This document shows, in pieces, positions 1 to 7,343 of a DNA stretch of 15,697 nt. Origin of the DNA: Methanosarcinales archaeon. Its GTDB lineage: Archaea; Halobacteriota; Methanosarcinia; Methanosarcinales; Methanogasteraceae. Position 1 is the stretch's first letter. The number at the start of each line of letters is the position of its first letter. The notes below the pieces were generated by a model, which saw nothing but the letters and a program-made list of their open reading frames with translations, did no database searches and had not been told where the DNA came from. The translations under genes were made by a program, and so were the position numbers. The stretch is from positions 1 through 15,697 of the forward strand of contig DAOVGO010000093.1 of the NCBI GenBank assembly GCA_030672345.1. The letters run 5' to 3'.

Positions 1-287
1 GGGCTGATCACGCCATCTTCCGCATCGAATGCGGCAACGCCCCCAATCGGGAAGCCGTATCCGGGATGCGCATCTGGCATCGCCATCGAGTACTTCTGGA
101 TGCCAGGAAGGGTTGCGACGTTCACAGTCTGCGAAAGCGTCTCGATCTCCAGTCCTTTGAGCAATCTTGGCGACAGGAACAGTCGCCCGGGCACCCGCAT
201 CTTCTCCATGTAGTCTGTGGGGATGTCCCAGATGTAGTCTGTGACTCTGGATAGTTTGGGCATCTTCTTTTTCTGCTGCGTCGTCAT
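1..287 (-). CDS. rtcB: RtcB RNA ligase, N-terminal part (runs off window)
   Basis: This is the first 95 codons of RtcB, the GTP- and Mn-dependent ligase that joins RNA 2',3'-cyclic or 3'-phosphate ends to 5'-OH ends. In archaea it acts in tRNA splicing and RNA repair. The visible part shows the family's N-terminal layout: a basic start, a W-D-I-P segment near residue 20, and the strongly conserved block MPDAHPGYGFPIGGVAAFD at residues 70-88, which leads into the first metal-binding region. The rest lies outside the window. The start at 287 is supported by a GGGGAG ribosome site (minus strand, 302-297) nine bases upstream. An in-frame ATG nine codons inside is less well placed. The gene is divergent from the gene at 465. 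Confidence 0.95.
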   Translation of the reverse strand, partial: MTTQQKKKMPKLSRVTDYIWDIPTDYMEKMRVPGRLFLSPRLLKGLEIETLSQTVNVATLPGIQKYSMAMPDAHPGYGFPIGGVAAFDAEDGVIS

Positions 288-420
288 GGTAAATTACTCC
301 CCGTACTTGTTCAAATGAGTTGTGGTTGTTTCGAAGAGACCTTTCATCGTCTTCTGGTAACGGTCCGTTCCGGGAAAAGATTTATTGCGGAATAAACAGC
401 ACAATTGCACAACAGTAGGA

Positions 421-432
421 TAAAAAATTTAT
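421..432 (+). promoter_or_regulatory. TATA-like element for the gene at 465
   Basis: A T/A-only tract (taaaaaatttat) is centred about 38 bases before the ATG at 465. It could be an archaeal TATA box giving a short leader of about ten bases. It is the best AT-rich element in the 177-bp divergent gap. A small dyad (AACGG-t-CCGTT) lies at 359-369. No transcript data are available, so this is a weak call. Confidence 0.35.
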
Positions 433-464
433 TTTCAGGAGCCGGATAGGCAGGATAGACTGAT

Positions 465-1343
465 ATGATCTTCCCACCAGAATACAAGTCTGTCGGCGTG
501 ATCCGCACCGACAGGACGCTGTCCGTTGCGCACGGTGAACTCCTGCGCCGCAAGACCAGTCAGACCAGAGAATCCGAGGTGTACTTCCTCTCACAGTACC
601 TGATCGTCTTTGCATCCGATGGCTGCGCGGTCTACGCCGTAACAAGCGAGGGAGAGGGATTATTCAGGAGAGTTACCTCGTTAACAAAGATAGCATCAGC
701 AGATGAAGTCGTACAACACGACGAACCGGTAAACATGCACAACCGAACCCTGCTTGTAAAAACAGCACACGAATACTGTGCAGACACGGTGAACACCGTC
801 ATCTTCAGGAGTGTGGACCAGCATCTCACATTCGTGCACAGACCGGACCCGGGCGACCTCATCGAGATCGATGTGATCGATGTGATCCCACCTGTTCCAG
901 GCTGGCTCGTGTACATGGTCGGGCATCTCAGCGACTGTCTGCTCGGCGAACTCGGTGTTACATTCACACACAACATCCTGGACCTGAGGCAGTTTGAGGG
1001 CGAGGATTCGGTTTTTCCCTGCTTCACATCGGGCCTCTCCGGAAGGTACCTTGACAGCGAGGAGATAACTGAGCCCGCCACCCTGATCGGGTGCGACATC
1101 TCGAAGATGATCATCGACCAGCAGTTCCCCGACCTGAACTATAAATTTATCAACATCTGTTCGCAGACCGGGGGAGCATACAAGATCACAAAGCCATTCA
1201 TCGCACGGTGCTGCCAGTCTGAGCGATCAGGGCTGGTCAACGTAGGTGGCATCGATGGCGTGGTCGTGCACTGGGCAGCATCCGGATATGAGGTGGCAGA
1301 TGCACTGCGGAATCTGGTACAGAGGGTACGGTCACGACCATGA
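465..1343 (+). CDS. Unrecognised conserved-looking archaeal protein (292 aa)
   Basis: I do not recognise the family. The product is soluble, with no signal peptide and no clear membrane segment, and it has scattered Cys and His residues but no metal motif I can name. Parts read like a folded enzyme or binding protein: a D-P-G-D-L-I-E-I-D turn near residues 127-135, a G-C-D-I-S-K segment around 209-214, and a glycine-rich G-G-I-D-G-V-V-V-H-W stretch near the C-terminus (about 262-271). Codon use and GC match the neighbours. Its stop overlaps the start of the AK6 kinase gene by ATGA (1340-1343), so the two are almost certainly co-translated. This suggests a nucleotide or ribosome-related role, but that is only context. 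The ATG start follows a TATA-like tract by about 38 bases. Confidence 0.75.
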   Translation: MIFPPEYKSVGVIRTDRTLSVAHGELLRRKTSQTRESEVYFLSQYLIVFASDGCAVYAVTSEGEGLFRRVTSLTKIASADEVVQHDEPVNMHNRTLLVKTAHEYCADTVNTVIFRSVDQHLTFVHRPDPGDLIEIDVIDVIPPVPGWLVYMVGHLSDCLLGELGVTFTHNILDLRQFEGEDSVFPCFTSGLSGRYLDSEEITEPATLIGCDISKMIIDQQFPDLNYKFINICSQTGGAYKITKPFIARCCQSERSGLVNVGGIDGVVVHWAASGYEVADALRNLVQRVRSRP

Positions 1344-1864
1344 TCATCGGGATCACAGGCACGCCTGGAACCGGAAAGACGTCGGCGTGTGCTCTTCTGG
1401 GGGGCGTGCTCGATCTGAATGAACTCATCAGGGAAGAGGGGCTCTATTCAGGTGTTGACGATGAGAGGGGCTCTCTGATCGCTGATATGGACGTGGTGTA
1501 CGATCGCATCTGTGAGATTGCACAGGGCAGGGATGGGGATCTCGTAATCGAGGGGCATCTCTCGCATCATGTCTGCGATCTTGCGATCGTGCTCCGTCTC
1601 TCGCCTGACAAACTCGGGGAGCGTCTTAGGAAGCGCGGGTATTCCGGGGCAAAGATTTCGGAGAACGTAGAGGCAGAGGCAGTTGACGTGATCCTTGTCG
1701 AGGCGGTCGAATGGTGCGACCGGGTGTATGAGATCGATACGACCGGCAGAACGGTGGAGGAGGTCGCTGATACGATCCGGGAGATTCTTGATGCGATCAA
1801 TCGCGGAATCGGGATCGATGGATACGAGCCGGGCTCGGTTGACTGGAGCGAACACTTTATATGA
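1340..1864 (+). CDS. AK6/Fap7-type adenylate kinase
   Basis: The gene encodes a small P-loop kinase of the AK6/Fap7 family (174 aa, normal length for archaeal members). Family members interconvert adenine nucleotides and, through binding to ribosomal protein uS11, act as ATPases in the last steps of small-subunit rRNA maturation. Visible signs are the Walker A motif GTPGTGKT at residues 7-14, the IEGHLSHH core at 70-77, a LID-like basic stretch with R-K-R-G-Y at 97-101, and the W-S-E-H-F tail typical of archaeal versions. The start overlaps the upstream stop by four bases (ATGA), which implies translational coupling. The last codons also supply the TATA box of the following lon gene. Confidence 0.92.
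   Translation: MIIGITGTPGTGKTSACALLGGVLDLNELIREEGLYSGVDDERGSLIADMDVVYDRICEIAQGRDGDLVIEGHLSHHVCDLAIVLRLSPDKLGERLRKRGYSGAKISENVEAEAVDVILVEAVEWCDRVYEIDTTGRTVEEVADTIREILDAINRGIGIDGYEPGSVDWSEHFI
1856..1862 (+). promoter_or_regulatory. TATA box of lonB, inside the end of the AK6 gene
   Basis: TTTATAT is centred 29 bases before the lonB ATG at 1888. That is the spacing expected when transcription begins at or just before the start codon, so a leaderless or near-leaderless mRNA is likely. No convincing Shine-Dalgarno sequence precedes the ATG, which agrees. The element overlaps the final codons and stop of the AK6 gene. Confidence 0.6.
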
Positions 1865-1887
1865 GAACCAACAGAGTGTAGTATATT

Positions 1888-3849
1888 ATGAACGACGAGA
1901 TAAGCGATAATCTGCCAGAGAAAGAGCATGAAGAGCTGGCAGATGAAGACCTGCTCGGCGGAATCGATATCGAATCAACAAGGGATCTCGAGGTTCCGCA
2001 ACTGCTCATCGATCGGGTGATCGGGCAGGAAAGTGCCAGCGCAATCATCAAGAAAGCGGCGCAGCAGCGGAGGCATGTGCTGTTGATCGGGACTCCAGGC
2101 ACAGGAAAGTCGATGTTAGCTCAAGCGATGGCTGAATTGCTGCCAAAAGAAGAGTTGAAGGATATTCTTGTTTATCATAATCCGGAAGATGGAAATAACC
2201 CAAAAACACGTGAAGTTAAAGCTGGTAAAGGTACACAGATCGTTAATGCTCACAAATTAGAAGCCCAACGAAAGGCACAGATAAGAAACACGATTTTACT
2301 GGTAATTGGATTTGCAATCCTCATTTACGCAGCATCCCTTGGCAGGATGGCTTTCCTGTGGGGGATTATAGCGGTTTTACTGATTATGGTGATCGGCAGG
2401 CAGTTTGTGCATGGCGAGAAGGGGCTCGTGCCAAAGCTGCTCGTGAACAACAGGGATCGCGATTCGGCGCAGTTTGTGGATGCGACAGGCGCACATGCAG
2501 GTGCGCTGCTCGGTGATGTGCGGCATGACCCGTTCCAGTCAGGCGGGCTCGAAACGCCATCTCATGACCGTGTGGAAGCCGGCGACATCCATAAGGCGCA
2601 CAAAGGAGTGCTCTTCATCGATGAGATCAATATCCTGCGCCCCGAGTCCCAGCAGAGCCTGCTCACGGCGCTGCAGGAGGGAGAGTATGCGATCACAGGG
2701 CAGTCAGAGCGCAGTTCAGGCGCTCTTGTCAAGACGCAGCCGGTCCCATGCAACTTTATCATGGTCGCCGCAGGAAACTTGGATGCCGTAGAGGGTATGC
2801 ACCCTGCTCTCAGGTCAAGAATCAAGGGCTATGGCTATGAGATATATATGCGCGATACGATGGACGATACCCCTGAAAACCGCCGGAAACTCGTTCGGTT
2901 CATTGCCCAGGAGGTCGATAAGGACGGAAAGATTCCTCACTTCGACCAGAGTGCCGTTCGGGAGGTTTTGCGCGAGGCAAGAAGGCGGGCTGGGAGAAAA
3001 GGTCACCTCACACTGAAACTGCGTGATCTCGGCGGTCTTGTCAGGGTCTCGGGCGATATCGCACATGCGGAAGGGGCGCCGGTGGTGACTGCAACCCATG
3101 TACTCGCTGCGAAGCGGATGTCAAGATCGGTTGAACAGCAGCTTGCAGACCAGTATCTTGAGCAGCGCATGGACTACAAGATGTACCACAAGAAGGGCGC
3201 AGAGATCGGAAGGGTGAACGGACTCGCCGTGATGGGCGGAGATTCAGGAATTGTCCTGCCGATCATGGCAGAAGTGACCCCTGCGCTATCCAAGAACGAG
3301 GGAAAGCTGATTGCAACCGGAATGCTCAAGGATATCGCAAAAGAAGCCGTTCAGAACGTTTCAGCCCTCATCAAGAAGGTTACGGGTAAGGATACCTCAA
3401 ATACAGATATCCATGTCCAGTTCATCGGCACGTACGAGGGCGTGGAAGGCGACAGCGCATCGATTTCCATAGCAACAGCGGTCATATCCGCGTTTGAGGA
3501 GATCCCCATCGATCAGTCGGTCGCGATGACCGGCTCGCTATCGGTGAGGGGTGATGTGCTCCCTGTCGGAGGCGTCACCTACAAGATCGAGGCTGCGGCG
3601 CAGGCAGGCATCAAGACCATAATCATACCGAAAGCGAATGAGGACGATGTCCTGATTGAGGATGAGTACCGCGATATGGTGAAGATCGTGCCGGTCTCGA
3701 AGATCAGCGAGGTGCTGGAGATCAGTCTGGTAGGAAAGGGGAAGGAAGGCTTGCTCGATACGATCAAGCGGTTCTCAAAGAAGGTAAATATTCCAATTCC
3801 GGATCTTAACGTACCTAACGTACCGATTCCTGCGTATGGCACCCATTAG
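1888..3849 (+). CDS. lonB: Archaeal membrane-anchored Lon protease (LonB)
   Basis: The gene encodes a 653-residue ATP-dependent serine protease of the archaeal Lon type. It sits in the cell membrane and degrades unfolded and regulatory proteins. Domains in order: an AAA+ module with Walker A GTPGTGKS (residues 68-75), an insertion bearing two membrane helices (about 135-150 and 154-171), Walker B VLFIDEIN (241-248), and a protease domain with catalytic Ser523 (in E-G-D-S-A-S) and Lys566 (in G-G-V-T-Y-K). Length and order match full-length LonB. The C-terminus ends in a short proline/valine-rich tail. The coding sequence from about 2110 to 2340 is clearly more AT-rich than the rest (see findings). 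The following genes converge on it. Confidence 0.96.
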   Translation: MNDEISDNLPEKEHEELADEDLLGGIDIESTRDLEVPQLLIDRVIGQESASAIIKKAAQQRRHVLLIGTPGTGKSMLAQAMAELLPKEELKDILVYHNPEDGNNPKTREVKAGKGTQIVNAHKLEAQRKAQIRNTILLVIGFAILIYAASLGRMAFLWGIIAVLLIMVIGRQFVHGEKGLVPKLLVNNRDRDSAQFVDATGAHAGALLGDVRHDPFQSGGLETPSHDRVEAGDIHKAHKGVLFIDEINILRPESQQSLLTALQEGEYAITGQSERSSGALVKTQPVPCNFIMVAAGNLDAVEGMHPALRSRIKGYGYEIYMRDTMDDTPENRRKLVRFIAQEVDKDGKIPHFDQSAVREVLREARRRAGRKGHLTLKLRDLGGLVRVSGDIAHAEGAPVVTATHVLAAKRMSRSVEQQLADQYLEQRMDYKMYHKKGAEIGRVNGLAVMGGDSGIVLPIMAEVTPALSKNEGKLIATGMLKDIAKEAVQNVSALIKKVTGKDTSNTDIHVQFIGTYEGVEGDSASISIATAVISAFEEIPIDQSVAMTGSLSVRGDVLPVGGVTYKIEAAAQAGIKTIIIPKANEDDVLIEDEYRDMVKIVPVSKISEVLEISLVGKGKEGLLDTIKRFSKKVNIPIPDLNVPNVPIPAYGTH

Positions 3850-3886
3850 TGTTTATTGCTACTCCCGGGAAAGCAAAGGCGAAGCA

Positions 3887-4171
3887 TCAACGTCCCCTGA
3901 CGTTGCTGTATATCCGTCTGAAACCGAGCAGCACAAGTGCCGCTATGATCAACGAGAAGATCGAGACGATGACCACGATTTCATCCATCTCGAATGAACA
4001 GAGTGATGCGATCCTCCGCAGGATCATAAAAAAGAGCGCGAAAACGATCAGATTCAATGATTTTAGTTCTCTGGGTATGAACTTTGTCAAAGAATATCCA
4101 TAATAGAATGCTGCCACCATGAGGACCACGGCGAGCAACTCTATGATCATTGCAAGGGTTTCGTACTCCAA
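3887..4171 (-). CDS. Small three-helix membrane protein of the potassium-channel cluster
   Basis: The product is a 94-residue protein with three hydrophobic segments (about residues 6-24, 39-57 and 63-84), short loops and basic ends. I do not recognise a named family. The start is TTG. It is supported by a strong ribosome site AGGTGA (minus strand, 4181-4176) four bases upstream that overlaps the stop of the preceding RCK gene. This position as third member of a channel-RCK cluster suggests an accessory membrane subunit, but that is inference. The last codons form part of the hairpin at 3888-3905. Confidence 0.7.
   Translation of the reverse strand: MEYETLAMIIELLAVVLMVAAFYYGYSLTKFIPRELKSLNLIVFALFFMILRRIASLCSFEMDEIVVIVSIFSLIIAALVLLGFRRIYSNVRGR
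3888..3905. terminator. Perfect hairpin between convergent lonB and the channel cluster
   Basis: Seven-base perfect arms (CAACGTC / GACGTTG) surround a four-base loop, immediately beyond lonB and overlapping the stop codon of the converging minus-strand gene. Its place at two facing 3' ends suggests a two-way terminator or mRNA end stabiliser. No T-run follows on either strand, so the role is uncertain. Confidence 0.35.
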
Positions 4172-4175
4172 TATC

Positions 4176-4895
4176 TCACCTGAATAACTCTCCGATCTTC
4201 TCGATCATAATCCTTTCCGGGCTCTCCGGTCGTGTATGTTCGTACTCTTCGAATTTCCGTATCTGCTCTCGATGCCCTACGATAGCCAGTATCGAACCAT
4301 CCTCTATAACAGTACTCCCGTGTAGATCAATGATCGTCTTTTCGTCCTTCTCTATCGCTATAACCGTGCAACCGACCTGCGATCGCAGATCCAGTTCTTC
4401 GAGGGTCTTTCCGGCAAACGGGGAGCCTTTCTCAACATGATATCTCTCGATTGCTATGTCCTCGTAGAGCATCACGACATCCTCCTCATGCTCAGAGATC
4501 GCCAGTTTTGCAACCATCTGCCCCACCACGATGGAGAGCGATGCAACATAATCGGCGCCGGCTCTGTAGATTTTGCCGCATATCGGCGCGTTCGCCCTCA
4601 CCAGAATGATGGCATCCGGAGCAAGCGTCCTTGCGACGAGCGTTGCAAAGATCGCGTCGGTGTCGGTGTTCAGCGCTATTATGACAGTGGATGCGGACGT
4701 AACTCCCGCGCTCATGAGAACCTCTTCGCTTGCGCCGTCCCCGACCACGTAGTCGAAGCCGCGTCCCAACAGGGCGTCTTCGTTTTTATCCACTACAATA
4801 AATTCAACTTCGGCATTCACAAGTTCGGTGACGATACCCTTACCAACGTCCCCATATCCAACAACCACTACGTGCTCGTGTTTTGTTTCCATCAC
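4176..4895 (-). CDS. TrkA/RCK-domain potassium regulatory protein
   Basis: The product is a 239-residue soluble protein with an N-terminal RCK_N (Rossmann) domain and a C-terminal RCK_C domain. Such proteins bind NAD(H), ATP or other ligands and gate potassium channels or Trk-type transporters. The nucleotide-binding loop G-Y-G-D-V-G is intact at residues 13-18, and the acidic residue that usually binds the ribose follows in V-V-D-K (about 34-37). There are no membrane segments. GTG at 4895 is preferred over ATG at 4892 because GAGGAG (minus strand, 4910-4905) lies nine bases before the GTG. This site overlaps the stop of the channel gene. It probably forms part of the gating ring of the neighbouring channel. 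Confidence 0.9.
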   Translation of the reverse strand: MMETKHEHVVVVGYGDVGKGIVTELVNAEVEFIVVDKNEDALLGRGFDYVVGDGASEEVLMSAGVTSASTVIIALNTDTDAIFATLVARTLAPDAIILVRANAPICGKIYRAGADYVASLSIVVGQMVAKLAISEHEEDVVMLYEDIAIERYHVEKGSPFAGKTLEELDLRSQVGCTVIAIEKDEKTIIDLHGSTVIEDGSILAIVGHREQIRKFEEYEHTRPESPERIMIEKIGELFR

Positions 4896-4908
4896 TCTGC
4901 CTGTCTCC

Positions 4909-5922
4909 TCATCTGGTTAACTTCTTCAGAGCCATCAGTTGTTCGTCCGTCCCGACCGCCAGCAGAATCGAATTGGATCTGATTATATCGGTCGATTTCG
5001 GATTGAGCGAGAGTTCACCGCTCGCCCACATCCCTATGATGTTGCAGCCGGTTCGTTTCCTTATCTCCGACTCTTTCAAGCTCTTTCCAATCAGTTCGCT
5101 CTCCGGATGGATCGGAAATTCGATTATCTCGATATCTTTTAGGAATTTGGTCGCGCCGACCAGATGGCTGACCGTTGGGTCGGCTGCCTTCCTGCCCATG
5201 AACGAGCCGAGCATCGATTTCGGAGCGATCACGCTGTCTGCGCCTGCATACTCCAGATACTTTCTCTTTGATAAATCTTCGAGAATGGTGATTGTTTTTA
5301 CTTCGCACATATCTCTCGCGGTCAAAACAATATCTGCGTCGATTTCGTCGCTTTTATTAGCTATCAAAACCCTTGCTTTCTGTATATTTGCGCCATCAAG
5401 TGTATTTTTGTCGCACGGGTCTCCGTGAATGCAGAGAATGCCGCGTTCCAGCAAGTCTCTGACAACGCTGCTGTCGTCCTCCACCACCACAAAAGGAATC
5501 CGCTGGTGCTCCAGTTCCTCGATCAAGCTCTCGACAAGCAGGCTGTATCCACAGATGATCAGATGGTCTGATAATGCTGGCGACACGCTCGTCGGCAGCG
5601 CTGCTTTCACCCGCGACTCGATCCATGGTGTGATGACCAACGGGAAAAGCAGCGCGAATAAGAGAATAACCCCTGAAATAGCGACCACAACTGAGAATAA
5701 CCTTCCTGCCCCCTCTACAAAATAGACATCTCCATATCCGACGGTTGTCATGGTTGCAATGACCCAGTAAATTGCGGTTACCGGGTTTACGTTATCCATC
5801 TGCCCTGGTATGTGCTGACCCTCTCTAAACATCAACAACATGAAAATGGAGCCGTATATGACGACGAGACAGAGGACGATGACTGAATAAGTAATGATCG
5901 ATCTCTTGATATTCATACCCAT
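4909..5922 (-). CDS. Two-TM potassium channel with RCK domain (MthK-like)
   Basis: The product is a 337-residue potassium channel subunit. It has membrane helix 1 at about residues 10-31, a pore loop with the selectivity filter TVGYGD at 60-65, membrane helix 2 at about 75-99, an RCK_N domain from about 119 and an RCK_C domain from about 262 to the end. This is the MthK plan. The first RCK glycine motif is degenerate (C-G-Y-S rather than GxGxxG), as it also is in MthK. The Ca-binding acids of MthK are not clearly conserved by eye, so the ligand is unknown. The ATG lies two bases after the argG stop, so it is probably translated from the argG message. Confidence 0.93.
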   Translation of the reverse strand: MGMNIKRSIITYSVIVLCLVVIYGSIFMLLMFREGQHIPGQMDNVNPVTAIYWVIATMTTVGYGDVYFVEGAGRLFSVVVAISGVILLFALLFPLVITPWIESRVKAALPTSVSPALSDHLIICGYSLLVESLIEELEHQRIPFVVVEDDSSVVRDLLERGILCIHGDPCDKNTLDGANIQKARVLIANKSDEIDADIVLTARDMCEVKTITILEDLSKRKYLEYAGADSVIAPKSMLGSFMGRKAADPTVSHLVGATKFLKDIEIIEFPIHPESELIGKSLKESEIRKRTGCNIIGMWASGELSLNPKSTDIIRSNSILLAVGTDEQLMALKKLTR

Positions 5923-5924
5923 GA

Positions 5925-7100
5925 TTATTTCATCGTTTTTTGCACCAGACGCGCCTGAAATCCATGATACTTTGAAAATCCTTCGGAATCCTTCTGGTTG
6001 ATCGAGGATTCGCCGAACGAGACCAGTTCCTCTGAATAGAGTGCGAAATCGGATCTCCTCGCAACCACCGTTGCAGAACCCTTATACAATCGCAACTTCA
6101 CGTCTCCTGCGACTCGTTTCTGGGTCTCATTGATGAATGCGGAGAGATCGGCGTACAGCGGATCGTCCACAAGCCCCATGTACGCAAGCTCAGCCCACGC
6201 AGCATCCACCATCGCCTTGAACCTGAGTTCGCCCCTTGTGAGGACGAGCGACTCAAGATCGCGGTGCGCGGAAAGGAGTATCGTCGCAGCAGGATGCTCA
6301 TAGATCTCCCGCGCTTTTAATCCGAGCACCCGATCCTCGATATTGTCTGACCGCCCGATTCCGTGTGCACCACCGATTCTGTTGAGCTTTGCGATCAGCG
6401 AGACGCCGTCCATCGCGGTTCCGTTAAGTGAGATCGGAACGCCGTTTTCGAATGTCAACTTCACGATCTCCGGATCCGGCGCCTCTGCTGGCGTTGTCGT
6501 CCATTCATAGATCTCTTCGGGCGGGATTACATACGGGTCCTCCAGTTCGCCGCCCTCGATGCTCCTGCTCCACAGGTTTTCGTCCACGCTCCAGATCTTC
6601 TCCCTGCTGACCGGCACAGGTATCCCGCGGTCTAACGCATAATCGATCTCCCATTCCCTTGTCAGGTTCATGTCACGCATCGGCGCAACAACATCGAGAT
6701 CGGTCGCTCTGAATACCACCTCGAAACGAAGCTGGTCATTGCCCTTTCCGGTACATCCGTGCGCCAGAGCATCCGCATTCACTGATTCGGCAACCTCGAC
6801 GATCTTCTTCGCAATCAGCGGGCGGGCGAGTGCCGTTCCGAGCACATAACCCTCGTAAAGACCGTTCGCTTTGATCGAGGGGAACAGGTAGCCATCTACG
6901 AACTCGTTCTTCAGATCGAGGGTGTAATGCTCATCAGCGAGGGTTTTCGCACGTTTTGTTGCGTCATCGATCTCGGATGCGGGTTGCCCCACGTCGGCAA
7001 CGACTGTGATCACACGATCGTAATTATATCGCTCTTTAAGGAGCGGAATGCAGACAGACGTGTCCAGACCGCCCGAATATGCAAGTACTACGGTTTTCAT
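5925..7100 (-). CDS. argG: Argininosuccinate synthase
   Basis: The gene encodes the enzyme that joins citrulline and aspartate with ATP to give argininosuccinate, the next-to-last step of arginine synthesis. It acts in the cytoplasm as a tetramer. At 391 residues it is full length. The N-terminal PP-loop AYSGGLDTS (residues 7-15) is diagnostic, and the substrate-site block H-G-C-T-G-K-G-N-D-Q-x-R-F-E lies near residues 114-127. The ATG at 7100 follows AGGAG (minus strand, 7112-7108) by seven bases. argH is not next to it. Instead the three potassium-channel genes follow with gaps of two bases or slightly more. Confidence 0.97.
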   Translation of the reverse strand: MKTVVLAYSGGLDTSVCIPLLKERYNYDRVITVVADVGQPASEIDDATKRAKTLADEHYTLDLKNEFVDGYLFPSIKANGLYEGYVLGTALARPLIAKKIVEVAESVNADALAHGCTGKGNDQLRFEVVFRATDLDVVAPMRDMNLTREWEIDYALDRGIPVPVSREKIWSVDENLWSRSIEGGELEDPYVIPPEEIYEWTTTPAEAPDPEIVKLTFENGVPISLNGTAMDGVSLIAKLNRIGGAHGIGRSDNIEDRVLGLKAREIYEHPAATILLSAHRDLESLVLTRGELRFKAMVDAAWAELAYMGLVDDPLYADLSAFINETQKRVAGDVKLRLYKGSATVVARRSDFALYSEELVSFGESSINQKDSEGFSKYHGFQARLVQKTMK

Positions 7101-7180
7101 GGTGCTACTCCTGTTATCAATAATGGTACGGGTGGGTTACTTATGATTGGCTTATCTTTTTCTTTTTCTGACATTAAGTC

Positions 7181-7242
7181 TCCCACGCCATGGGACGGTC
7201 AACCTGCGTGGTGTTGACCACACCCGCCGTACTTCCCCGTCC
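7181..7242 (-). promoter_or_regulatory. Possible structured leader upstream of argG
   Basis: This patch of the 243-bp gap between the TauE gene and argG has several perfect inverted repeats that compete for the same bases. The arms are GGACGG/CCGTCC (7193-7198 with 7237-7242), GGTCAAC/GTTGACC (7197-7203 with 7213-7219), GTGGT/ACCAC (7208-7212 with 7217-7221) and TCCCA/TGGGA (7181-7185 with 7191-7195). Mutually exclusive stems are typical of RNA switches or attenuators. The overlap could also reflect a protein operator. I do not recognise a known riboswitch or tRNA here. The rest of the gap shows nothing I can name. Confidence 0.3.
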
Positions 7243-7343
7243 AATATTCCGTTTTCCGCAGCAGATACGATAATATCCCCTCAAAAGCCATCTGATGTGC
7301 GGATGGTATGGCGAGTGGACCCCGGTCGAAACGAGCTTATCCA

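Noticed and set aside
632..1114. 160-aa minus-strand reading frame inside the 292-aa gene
   Set aside because: Ser/Pro/Cys-rich shadow of the plus-strand gene with no family signature and no ribosome site.
4437..5428. Plus-strand reading frames over the potassium channel genes
   Set aside because: They oppose two clear channel/RCK genes and read as low-complexity shadow text.
7165..7250. tRNA or small stable RNA gene upstream of argG
   Set aside because: The stems do not form a cloverleaf, there is no 7-bp acceptor pairing and no T-loop GTTCGA-type sequence.
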